NCBI RefSeq assembly: GCF_047496725.1
Contig: NC_132985.1
Span: 6,396,001-6,460,000 of the forward strand
Reading direction: 5' to 3'
DNA length: 64,000 bases
From: Anoplolepis gracilipes
Taxonomy: Eukaryota; Arthropoda; Insecta; Hymenoptera; Formicidae
Part shown: in pieces, positions 12,997-24,922 of the stretch
How positions within the stretch are numbered: position 1 is the first letter of the stretch
Layout: each line of letters opens with the position of its first letter
The notes under the pieces: generated by a model
Database searches by the model: none
What the model was told of the DNA's origin: nothing
The model's input: the letters and a program-made list of their open reading frames with translations, nothing else
Translations under genes and position numbers: made by a program

Positions 12997-13958
12997 GCAA
13001 CAATAAATTATTACTTTACTATAATCTCAAACAATTCATGGAATGTGGTAGATGTGTTGACTAAATTAGCGTTTTTAATTTGCCCATTATTTCTTAGTAA
13101 ATTATTAATTATTATTTATTAATGAAATAGTTGAAAATTTTCAATATTTTGTGATTATTTTTATTTCACCGTCAAAGGTTTCTTTTATATTTCAGAAAAT
13201 TCGAAAATTTTGTAAAAAAGCAACAAAAGCTAGCTATGAATAAATGATACGATTCTATGGAATCTTTGTTACTCAAACTATATGACATATATTCGTTAAA
13301 ATCGAAATTCAATACTTTATACTTTTATTGCTAATTTTAATCGTACGTATAAAACATTCTTAAAATTAAACATTTCAGTTTCGCAGGAAATTTTTTCATT
13401 TCTTGAAAGTCAGAAAAATAATAAATATTAATTTTTTCCATTCTTATTAGGTTCAGCATCCTAAAAATATCGTAGGAAATAAAATTAAATCGAGATTCTT
13501 TTATTCAGACATCATACGAGGACCAGCATATGTCACATAGTCATTTCTGAACAAGCTCGTACTGAAGAAAAAAAATATTCAAGATTTAAAAAAATAATAC
13601 TGACATATTATTTAAGATATTCATAAAAACTCCGAAAAGAGATTAATTTCTAATATTTCTCACCAAAAAAATTTGTAAAAATCATAAATTTTTCATACTA
13701 CTAAAATAGATTGGATCTTTAAAGTAATTGGTGTTTATAGTTGATAAAATCGAGTATAATGAGAAACGTACAAAACTTATCTTGTGCGTTGATTTCGCTT
13801 CCACGAACTTAACGTTCATCGAGCGAATCGGTCGCACGTGTAACACGCGTGCACGTACGTACAACGTGAACGACATAACGCAGTTATGCGCGTACGCTCT
13901 CTTTCGCCGCGCGAGTTATTTCAGGCTATAATAGATGCCTCTTTTATATGCGCATGTG

Positions 13959-14131
13959 TAGTGTGTGTGTGTGTGTGTGTGTATGCACTCTCTCTCTGTT
14001 ATAGCCAGAAGTGCATGCGAGGGACCGGGACTGGACAATGAGCGGCAGCGTGCGTGGATAAAGAGCAAGCAAGAGCAACGCATAGGTACTTGTGTGTGTG
14101 TGTGTGTGTGTGTGTGTATGGTGTGTGTGTA
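13959..14131. repeat. (GT)n microsatellites, two blocks
   Basis: GT runs lie at about 13,959-13,982 and 14,091-14,131, separated by a CpG-containing stretch (about 13,780-14,060). An (AT)n run follows at about 14,242-14,270. The open frames crossing them are repeat-encoded and are not credible proteins. Confidence 0.85.
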
Positions 14132-14239
14132 TGGTGTGTATATCGTTGCAGACTGCGCGACGCTGTATTACATACATATGTAACTACGGGCGTGGCAAAA
14201 GATAAAATAAAGAACTCCAAATTCTGAATAAAAAAATAT

Positions 14240-14271
<32 letters not shown>

Positions 14272-14420
14272 AACGCGATCACATGTTTTTCACAAATAAA
14301 TTCGTTGTAAACTAAAATACTCTTTTTACTAATTAATTTTGTCTTTAATCGATTTTATTACATTTATTGTCTGCACTTAATTTATTATTAATTTGTATTC
14401 ATTTGTACCTATTGTCTTTT

Positions 14421-14545
14421 TAGTGATACTTGAAAAGACCACAATCAGATGGTCGAAACGTCGTGTGAGTAAATGAAGGAATTTTTGGCTAGTTTGGTCG
14501 TTTTAATTATACTGTTGGCTTTTACTCAATTACTAGCGATTTTAA
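14421..14545 (+). mobile_element. retroelement-like end, inverted relative of 10,020-10,140
   Basis: The plus strand reads ACTTGAAAAGACCACAATC..TGGTCGAAACGTCGTGTGAG, then GAATTTTTGGCTAGTTTGG and TCGTTTTAATTA, followed by ACTAGCGATTTTAAT. It matches the minus-strand copy at 10,020-10,140 with moderate divergence. It lies in the spacer of the large inverted duplication. Confidence 0.45.
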
Positions 14546-15445
14546 TTTAATAACCTTAAATTAAAATACTTTATAATTATTAATTGCTTCGGTTAATCGA
14601 TTCTGGATTTTTTATAAGTCTTTGAACATATGTGAGAACAATCTGTAAAATTTTCGCGATTTTATTTTACTCCCTAGGATATTTTTGGGATGCTGCACCT
14701 TATTAGCATTTAAAAATTTGATATTTATTATTTTTCTTACTTTCAAGAAATGAAAAAATTTCAGCGCAATGAAATATTTTATTTTAAAGATATTTTATAT
14801 GTACAATTATTCAAAATTAGCAAAAAGTATAAAGTATTGAAATTCGAATTTGAGGAATATATGCTCTTCTCATATATAATAGTTTGAGTAATAAAGATTG
14901 CATAGAATCTTATCATTTACTCATAGCTAAAGTACAGAAATGTTCTTTTGCATTTTTGTTGCTTCTTTTTTTGGAGAATTTTCGAATTTTCTGAAATATA
15001 ATAAAAGAACCTTTGGTGAAATAAAAATAATCACAAAATATTGAAAATTTTCAACTATTTCATTCATAAATAGTAATTAATAATTTATCGTTACAATTTG
15101 TTGAATTATATTCAACATCTTTTGAACCATTAACTTGGCCACACAAAATTATTTAATGAAATCGCTTTATATCTAAACTGCACTTTTGCAAATTTTAAAC
15201 TAATTCTCATAATTCTTTTGATTCATTTTAAGCATTTGAATCAACTTGATTACACATTTTTCACGGAAAAATTCGTTGCACTAACTAAAATCCTTTTTAA
15301 TTATTGATTACTTCAGTGAATCGATTCTGGATTTTTTATAAGTCTTTGAACATATAAGAACAATGTGTAAAGTATTGTTAAATTCCTACAATATTTCAAA
15401 AATAGATACTAAACATCCTTAAATGACGCTAACTTTATTATTTCT

Positions 15446-16799
15446 CCATTTATATATATATATTTAATAAACATATTTATTTAGGATATATATACTCTTT
15501 GAAAAAAACAGCAAATATGGAAAACCTCTGAGACAATTGTTTTTGTATCTGGAGAAATCAGGGAATTCTCATGGAATTTTATTGAGGTACGGAAAATTTT
15601 TTTAAAAATTCTCTCTGATAATATTTTGCTTTTATACTATACATTGTAAATGTATATCTATCTTTGTTTACATATTCAATGTCTTAAAAAATATTGAATA
15701 TACAATATATATTCTTTATTTTAATTTTTAGTGATAAAAAATTTAAATGTTATGAAAGTTAAAAGCTTTTATCTTAACGAAAGCTATTCAGTTTTTGTCA
15801 ATACGTTTGTAAATCTAGCACTTGAAAATTAAGTAGGTTTGTGTTTTTCTTTTGTACCTATAAGTAAAAAATATTGAAAAATGCGTAGAACAAAAAAATT
15901 TATTTTAGAAAATTGCACCAAAATATTTTTAAAATATCTTTAAAATATTTTTTTCACCTGGAATTTTGAATAAAAATATCTGGAAGATCAAGAAATTTTC
16001 AGCGAATTTTTTTACAAGATTGAGTAGACAATTCTGTTACTATGGCGATGTAATAACGTTTTAGCAATAGTAGGTACTGCAGCAAAATTTTAACTCACCC
16101 TTTCTTCACCCTTTAATTTGTTTGCTCATCGTGCCACGATAAATCACAATTTTCCGCGATCATCATGCTATTATGCGCATTGATTGTAGGTAGGTTAACG
16201 ATATCAAGGAAATCACGCTACATAATCAAATCCCCAGTTTACCGGCGGCAAGTTTTGATTTATTACAACGGGGAAAGTGAGAGACGAGGGAAACAATTGC
16301 GTTGTAGTTCGCAATTAATGCATAACAGGGGATCTCGCGTCAATATTTAATTTTTTAATTATTTTTCAGTCAACATTTCCTCATCGAGAGTTTTGCGTAC
16401 GTGACACACAAGTTATTAATATATGTATAATCTTTCAATCTTATAATTCTTTAAACCTTTTTTTTTAATTATAAAATATGTTAATTATAATATTCAATTA
16501 TAATATATTTAATTATAAAAAATATTATCGATTACTTGTTGATTATAATTGTCTGAAAAATAAAATTTTATATTACATATTAGCAACTCGAAGGTATGAT
16601 TTACGAAGACATTTTCCACTTTTAACTTATAATGATATAGAGAATATTGGTGTCAAAATAAATAGATAATGAAAGAGAGAGACAGATATTTTCGTGAAAT
16701 CAACTTGAAAATCTTGAGAATCCAATATTGAAAGAATGATTGATATCGCGAAATACTTTGGAAAATTAATGTATAACTGGAGATTTCACATCAATATTT
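15446..16799. other. AT-rich noncoding stretch
   Basis: No gene is recognised. A diverged relative of the 259-bp tandem unit (TCAGTCAACATTTCCTCATC) begins at about 16,365. Confidence 0.55.
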
Positions 16800-17520
16800 A
16801 ATCGGATTTTTAAATTAATTTTAGTCAATATTTTCTCATCTAGTTTTGTATACGTGACAGAGGTCATTATCTTATAATCTTTTAATCAATAATTTTTTAA
16901 ACCTTTTTTCTTCTTTTTTTTGATGAAAATATTGTCACTTTAAATTATCTTCAAAAAATAAAATTTAATTAGCAACTCCAAGATATGATTTTAACTATTT
17001 CAACAACTGTCAATTACTTATAATTATGACTGTGACATAAAGATAGATAAATAGATAGATAGATAGATTTAAATTAATTTTAGTCAATATTTTCTCATCT
17101 AGTTTTGTATACGTGACAGAGGTCATTATCTTATCATCTTTTAATCAATAATTTTTTAAACCTTTTATCTTCTTTTTTTAATGAAAATATTGTCACTTTA
17201 AATTATCTTCGAAAAATAAAATTTAACTAGCAACTCAAAGATATGATTTTAACTATTTCAACAACTGTCAATTACTTATAATTATGACTGTTGACATGAA
17301 GATAGATAGATAAATAGATAGATAGATTTAAATTAATTTTAGTCAATATTTTCTCATCTAGTTTTGTATACGTGACAAAGGTCATTATCTTATAATCTTT
17401 TAATTAATTTTTTAAACCTTTTTTTTCTTTTTTTGTTTAATGAAAATATTGTTAAAGATTACTTGAAATTATCTGAAAAATAAAATTTTATTAGCAACTC
17501 GAAAATATGATTTTAATAAA
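16800..17520. repeat. tandem repeat, 259-bp unit, about three copies
   Basis: TTAGTCAATATTTTCTCATC occurs at 16,821, 17,080 and 17,339, an exact 259-bp period. Each copy continues with TTTTGTATACGTGACA, an AT-rich middle and AGCAACTC.AAGATATGATTT, and two junctions carry a (GATA)n tract. An older diverged copy appears upstream near 16,365. The array is noncoding. Confidence 0.9.
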
Positions 17521-17957
17521 AATTGCTTCACTATCAATTACTATAACTTCGTGAGAAATTGAAAATCCAAAATTGAAAGTATGGTCGCTTTAGGAGGGAT
17601 GCCTCGTAAGCGATGACGACGAAAAAGTTGGCCTCTTCTTCGAAGCAACTTGATCTATCCCTTCAAGGTACCTATAGCGTGGCTGTTCATGCGCGCCAGA
17701 AAGCTGCCGCGTAACCTGTTTTCATTTTTATCGTAGGTATCAGGTTTCAGCGCAGGTGAGCTACGAAGGTGCCACAGCCAGAGTACGGCAGACCAACCTA
17801 TATTCACGGTACAACATTTCCCTCTTCTTCTTCGTCGCGTCTACAAAATACATTGGCCTTCGAGGCCAAGTATTGGCGACAATCACGCGCAAAATGTACC
17901 CTGTATGCCCTGTATATCGGAGCGATATGCGCGCGATAAAAGAAACATGCAACAATA

Positions 17958-18640
17958 TTATTGAATGATTTAAGGAAGATCTGGACGGATCAGCCACGTC
18001 AAAAGTTAAGAAATTTAATACGTTTCGAGATTCATGAATTTGACATTAAATAAAACACTTTTAATTTTTTAAAATATAAAATTAATAATTAATTTGTGAG
18101 TTCAAGATTTGTTCTGTAGAATATTAATTTAATCTAAAAGTCATAAATACTATATATCGAAACAAGTTCTTACAGTGACTGTACTATGAATATTTTGTAG
18201 TGACTATGTATAAAAATTTACAAAAAAAATTTTAATTCTACAAGATAAATCTTTACTTTAATTCATAAATTAGTTATTAATTTCATATTTTAAAAGGTTA
18301 AAAATATTTTATGCAATATGTCATATATATTCTTGAAATTAATCTGTTAACTTTTAACATAGGGTAATTGCCCCTATACTATGTCCGTACCTAATATTAG
18401 TGTGCCTAATAAGTCATTAAAAATACTAGCACAGATAGAAAAAATATTAAATAGAAAAAATGTATTTTTAAGTTAATTAATGTATATCATACAAAATGAT
18501 ATAATTAATGTATGTGATACAAAAGAAATACATTCTACCCTATAGATTTTTGTGACATATTTAAATACAAAAGCACAGTAATAGGTACAATTATTCCAGC
18601 TGATCCGTCCAATTCTTTCTTAAATCATTCAATGATGTTG
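17958..18640. mobile_element. inverted-repeat element candidate (about 0.68 kb)
   Basis: The left end ATTGAATGATTTAAGGAAGA..TGGACGGATCAGC (17,961 on) is mirrored at 18,598-18,635 as GCTGATCCGTCCA..TCTTTCTTAAATCATTCAAT. The roughly 36-bp inverted pair encloses AT-rich sequence without an open frame, which is typical of a nonautonomous DNA element or a foldback. Target-site duplications were not resolved. Confidence 0.5.
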
Positions 18641-21600
18641 ATTTTTTTATCACATATATTCCTCCTTAAAACCATAACAAAGTCTACAAACAACCTAATA
18701 TAATATATAACTTATAATATATAATATTTGTTTATTCATTGAAATACAATGTCACAGATCTGACAAACCACTTTTCATCTAGAAATTCTTTAAACAAATG
18801 GAAGACTTTATTTTTATATAATTTTTTAAATATTTATTTTTAAAATTCTTCTGTTGTTATTTGAAAACTCGATTCTAATTTCTAAAAACATTTTTAGAAA
18901 CACAAATGGTTTGACAATAAAAAATTTAATTTAAAATCGATGTTTTCTTAATGGAAACATCCTATAAGACAACTAACCGAGCAAAGTTCAGTTTTCAGTA
19001 TTAAATATTCTTACATAACTAATTTTCTTTTTATTTTACATTGCAAATATTCGAGTTAATTTGAAATTAATAATAAAAAAATCTTTTATTTATTTTTTAT
19101 TTTTGTGTTCGTAACTTAATAACTCTGTTAGAGTGCTTCGATCTGTTTCTAAAGAGAAATCAATCAATTGTAAAAAAAATTAAAGAATACATATATTAAA
19201 ATGATGTATATAAAAAATAAAAAAAATATATGCAATATATTGTGTATAATCATATATTCTTATTCATAATTCTCTAAAAAAATATATAAAAATTAACATT
19301 ACAGAAAAATATAAACATTAAAAAAACATTACTCTATTATATTTACATAGAATATAAAAAATCTAAGACATAGAATATTTATTTTTTATTTGTTTTAATC
19401 GTGAGCACAATAAGATATAATTAAATTTCCAAATTAAATTGAGATTATGTTTATATATAGGTGCGAGTGTGTGTATTTGTTATGTATAGATAGATAATAG
19501 CAAATAAAAGAGCTAGCAGACTAATAAAAATTACATATTATAATATATATACAATATTACATTTTATATATACTAAATTTTTTTATTATTTATTCTTTAT
19601 CTCGGCATCAAAATAAATCTAAGATATATTTGACGTAATTATATCACTGATCTTTAAATTCAGCAACATCTTTAATTAATGATATTAAGAACTAAGGCCA
19701 CATTAATGCGAAATTAAAAGTAAAATAACATTTTTTATTCGTGATGTAATATATATTTGAATATTATCTTACGTAAAAAAAAAGTTTGTAAATATAATTC
19801 GAAAAAACTAAAACTCTTATGCGGGGTAACAAATCGAAATAATAAAAAAAAAAAAAAAAAAAAAAAAAGAAGTACTCTCCTACCTTTTCTTCAATGGTTA
19901 AATAAAACACGGTATATTGATAATACGTGCTTAAACATGTAATTTACATCATAATTATACATTGTGTTAACGGTTTTCACAGAATTAGTAAAGTATTGCG
20001 CGATAATAATACGCCCAAGTCAAGAGTGCGATGGAAGTATAAAACTCTAAAATGACCCCCTTTTTTTTATTCTAGGGTGTATATATCTAGCAGTGTTTCT
20101 ACGCTTTCTACGCGTCCTTATAAAGAAACGAACGTTATTATTTCTTTAATTATGTTCTTACGCGCTAGATAAGATGATTTCGATATTTGTTCGAGGACAA
20201 GTTCTTCTCTCCTCTCTCTTATTTCCATCTCTTTTATATTTACGTTTACATTAAAAACTTCTCGCGCTCATCAACATATAGCTTCAGCTTTTTTCTTTCC
20301 ATACCTTTGATAATTAAATCACAGCTATCATCTTCATTATCAACGCGCTTTCCTACTCCCCTCCCCCTCTGCCCCCCCCCCTTCCCTTTGACACACAGAT
20401 CCTATCCTCTCTGTAAGTACATTAGACACGACCGAAGAGAACATCGAGTACGTAATGTTGTTTTTTTTTTATCTTTTTTTTCTTATTTTAATTCGCTTAC
20501 ACGTTATTATGTACAGTTACAAATACGAACGCATCGTGAGTCCGCGATTCTCACTCGGAGCATCGAGAGCACCAGTTTCTTGCTTTCAACACGAATGCGA
20601 TCATGAAAGACAAAAGTGCTGTTCAAAACCGGTCGATCACTTGCGAGAAGGAGAGGGATAGTAAAAAAAAAAAAAAAAAAAAAAAAAAAGTGAAAAAGAG
20701 TAGGGGACGGAGGGAGAGAAAATTACACGCTGAAAAAAATTAAGGAAAAAGATAGAAAAAGAAACTCATATCACACGTTAGAAATACGTGAAAATCTTCC
20801 TCTGATAGACGACACATGACAGCTCGGCTCCAATTTCATAAATTGGAATTTTTCATTTTGAAAATAATTAAAATAAAAAAAACATTATACGTGGAAATAA
20901 TAATGCACACAGTTGTATCATAAGAGCCGTCAATGATAAGAATAAGCAATGATAACAGGAACAACAGGTACACAAGACCAACTCTTAAGTTTTCTGCCGC
21001 TTCGAACAACTCTTTTCTTCTCCCTTTTCTCAATAACTTTCCCCTCTTTCTCTTTCATTCTTATTCAATACAATATTTTGTTGGTTTTAATCGATATCTG
21101 TACATTGCACTAACGTTTGCGTATTTTGGTAAAGGCTTATCAGAACACATGATCGAAATGCTGCATTGGAAGTTGGCCAATTGTTGAATGTATAATCGAA
21201 GGAGAAAGTAGATATCGTTCCTTATAAAATTTGAAGTGAATTTTCCCTTAACTCGAAAGTGTCGAGGAAGACATGTCATATTTTTCATACAATATTTTTA
21301 GTTTCAACATTCGATATTCTTGAGCAACTCAAAATTAAAATTCTCTGTTAAAGATTTTTCTTTTTTTTTTCAAATCAAACGAATAACAAAGTTCTCTTAA
21401 TCCTCTTTGATATATTTTCATTAACACAGGAATCGACACCAAATTTTACAAGAAATTATACATCCATTTTGCAAACCGAAAATGATGATTGAAATTCGAA
21501 TCTAGGATACCCTGTACATACTTGCTTCGCTGATTTATACCGGAAGGTGTGATTAATATTTTTATAATTAAATTTATGTCAGAGTGCATATATGCATTTA

Positions 21601-23349
21601 TTAAATATGTTTATTATTATCACAGGCTTATATAATACACTGAGCACTCTTATCCGGCATCCAACTTAAGATTGAAAGGTAAAATATGCAAAGTAAAATG
21701 CTTTTTCTGTCATACAATGCTTACAATGAGAAAAAAAAAGAGGCAGAATGTGATCGCTTCTGCTTTTTTCTTCTCATCACCAATCGCACAATGAGACAAG
21801 AAAAGCATCTTATTCTTTATTATCCTCTCTTACTTATCTTTAAGCTTTCACCAGGAGCGCGTTCAGTTTATTTATATAAGTCTATATATTAATTATTAAT
21901 AATTCCGTATGCTTTTTTATGCAAAATGAAAGATACGCGAATAACAAAAATATCAGCTTTTTTTAAATAAGCATTGGCACATTACTTTACGTCAATTGTG
22001 ATAATACAGCTTTACCGCTATAATATCTAGTATATGTGATTTTTATAGTAGATAAATCGATTTTATATACACAGAATTAATTAACGTGGTTACATCTAAA
22101 AGACGCGAGGTAAATACAGGGTATTATTATTGCTTACGAAAATGAAATTTGGAGACACCCAAGTAAGAATTTAATAATGTCAACTGCAACAAACGCATAT
22201 AGAATGCAATCGATAATTTTTAAAATAATTTTAGAGGTATCAAAAATACTTAAAGTAAAATATAAATTAAAGGACTTTATGTATATAAAAAAATCTCGAT
22301 AGTAATATATATATATGTAATGGTTCTGAATAAAATAAATATTATATATTCCATGCCAGAAAGTTTTTATATAAACAATTCAATAAAATTTTATCGTAAT
22401 TGCAAAATTTTATCATAATTAAAAATTAATAAAGATTTGAATTTAGTTGACACAATTTTGAAACGTTATAAAGTAGAACGTATGTAAATTTAATATTAAG
22501 TATTGAGAAAATTCAATCATTAATCAATAACATTACTTTCGAGAAAATATATATTTCCATGTTAAAAAGAAATCAATTCTAAATTCGCAGAAACTGTCTC
22601 TGAAATGTTTTTCAATGGATTTGCATTACTTTGAATTTGTATGCATTTTTTTTCATTTATCGTATTTATCGTTTATTATATCCTTGGTGGTAAAACTTAA
22701 AATAATCGGTTTACAAATATTTTAAAAATTAGCCCTATTCTTACTTGAAAATCTCCAACATTAAATCTACTGTGGATACTTGAATCGTCACGTACGGTGA
22801 AGGAAAATTTATTGCAAAAATATCGTGAAAATGCAAAGCCTTAGCTTACTTTAATTTTGCATTATGTTCTTTTCTCCTTTGTATGTTTGTCGCATTTTGT
22901 TATTCTTCCGCTTGCAACATTCCCAACAAGTTGCGAGAGCATTGACATAAATATAGTCTAAACGGTAAAAACCGATTCACCGTGTTATCGGTGTATCACT
23001 CTCCTCTCTTATCTTTGTAGATAAAATCGATATTTTAACTTGTCTTAAAATTTCTACTTCGCAAACACCGACGTCTCGCGCGATACCCGATAAACAATTT
23101 TGACCCCGGTAAAAAGTATCAACAATCCACAGAACGCCGTAGAGATGTAGCAAAAAAGTACATTTTCGCGGTATTGTTATCCTCATTGGCATTCCACATA
23201 ACTGTGTCTCGTATCGGTACTGTCGCATATATATATATATATATATACGTGATGATAAAGAAAAGATTGTTTAACTATATTGTATTTACACATTATATAT
23301 CGCGAGATATAAAAATACTAACGAGAAACGTATCTATAGAGACGAGGTT
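18641..23349. other. noncoding stretch with mono- and dinucleotide tracts
   Basis: No gene is recognised. Poly-A tracts occur at about 19,847-19,868 and 20,662-20,689. A GC-richer patch at about 20,340-20,640 has pyrimidine tracts. ATACCCTGTA (21,508) and TACAGGGTAT (22,114) form a possible but very short inverted pair about 600 bp apart. Confidence 0.55.
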
Positions 23350-23758
23350 CCCAGTAAGCAAACTGTCAGAGGTCTGTCAACAGATTGGCAGCAGATTCGA
23401 GAAGAAACTGCAGCGGATTGGCATCGATTGTGTTAAACTCGTGTTCTGATAGAACTCGCAAGCGTAACACGATGGCATGACAATGACGGCAAAAATCAAA
23501 CAGAAAGAGAATGAAAAATGATGACAGATTCTGTCGTACTTGAATATACTGTCAATATCCAGGTGATAAATAGTCCAGTGTTCAATTTCTGCCGTCAATT
23601 CGCCTTTACTAACATTTTATCAGCGAGCCTTGCTATATTTCTGCCGACAGTATATTGCATATTCTGACCAATTCTATATCTGCTGTCCTCTCCTGCTGGC
23701 AAAATTGTATAGCAAAACACTTTGCGAAATCTGTCTTTGACAAACTTGGCTGTCTGGG
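23350..23758. mobile_element. MITE candidate with CCCAG ends (about 409 bp)
   Basis: The left end reads CCCAGTAAGCAAACTGTCAG. The right end, read inward on the opposite strand, is CCCAGACAGCCAAGTTTGTC. The two are imperfect inverted repeats. TT flanks both sides, which could be a short target duplication. The interior is GC-richer than the surroundings and has no open frame. Superfamily is not assigned. Confidence 0.45.
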
Positions 23759-24139
23759 TTTTTTTTTTTTTTCATTCATATCGCTTCCTTAGAAATTAAT
23801 TAATTCATAGTCAAGTTTGGCAGTAATATTGTCCCTAGCTATATTTGCATTCTTATTGTTGCTTACTAGATTTATCCTGTTCAGCTCCCGATTCATTCTT
23901 GCGGGACACACATTGCATACGATCTCCGATTTGTTAGTTCCAGCCGTGCCACACTGCATGCTAAAACCTTTTCTAACTTGGAAGATTTTCAATTCTCCTC
24001 GCGGATCTTCAACACGTGGATATAAAAAAAAATGCCCTCATTATACTGTTACAATTATCACACTAGGGTTGATAATAACAATCACTCGCAAAGATATCCA
24101 ACTTGAAAAAGATCCGCATGAAGATCCTCGCTGAACCAG

Positions 24140-24922
24140 ATCTCACCGAATTGATCATATTTTTATGCATTACGCTCGCTATACAAAATACAGATTCTAT
24201 TGCCTCGATTAAACCTAAATGAAGAAAAAAAAAAATACAAAAAAAAAAGATATAAAAAATGCAATAATAACTACGGTGATCGATAAATACATCAGTAAAG
24301 TCTTTAAAAAATAAGGGAAGGGAAAGAAAAGAAAAGAAAAAAGGTATTAACTAAAAAGATGTAATAATATTAATTTTAGAATAAATTAAGAAAATGCGGA
24401 TGTTCAGCGAGATACCTCTTCACTGTATACTATTCAATACTTGTCGCACTTCTTAAAGCAAAGAAATATTTCGACACACACACGGACCACCAGATAATCC
24501 TATTCTCGAGGAGGAGGATGATAATAAAAAATAATAATAATACTCGACATATTTGCGTGTCGTAACAACGTAGCTAGCCTATTCTGCAAAAACGGCTCAT
24601 AATATTCACACACGCGTACGTAAACACGCGTGCATTTCAGGGTGTATATATAGATAAGAATATGCACAAGTATGTATATATTCTTGCATTTCTAGAAATA
24701 TAGTAAATCTTATAAATATACGTCTGTTTATGTGTACGGTATGTGTACGGTGTGTGTTCGCTTTTGTGTATACAGTTTCTCACTAACACGATTACAGCCC
24801 AAAGCGGGTTAATGCGCACGCATACGAAACTGTGATCCTTTTCCGTAAAATACGTATATATATATATATATATACGTGGAAGAAGAGAGAGAATAGGTGG
24901 TATGCAGCGAGTACACGTTTCA
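24140..24922 (-). other. probable 3' untranslated region of the ABHD17 transcript
   Basis: This is noncoding sequence directly downstream of the last in-frame stop of the extended ABHD17 reading frame. It has an (AT)n tract near 24,850-24,873. No polyadenylation site was fixed from sequence, so the extent is a guess. Confidence 0.3.

Larger units (their letters stand above)
12380..15445. repeat. large diverged inverted duplication with nested insertion
   Basis: Sequence at about 12,380-13,510 recurs in reverse complement at about 14,640-15,440. For example TTTTCAATATTTTGTGATTA (13,139) matches the complement near 15,040, and AGCGATTTCATTAA (12,661) matches TTAATGAAATCGCTT near 15,155. The arms are visibly diverged, with substitutions and small indels. 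The left arm carries an extra piece of roughly 340 bp (about 12,760-13,100) that is absent from the right arm. The spacer (13.5-14.6 kb) contains GT and AT microsatellites and another element end. No long coding frame is present. The whole looks like an old foldback or a rearranged pair of copies of one noncoding element. Confidence 0.75.

Noticed and set aside
21508..22123. ATACCCTGTA / TACAGGGTAT pair as ends of a 0.6-kb element
   Set aside because: The inverted match is only about 10 bp and the interior shows no further symmetry.
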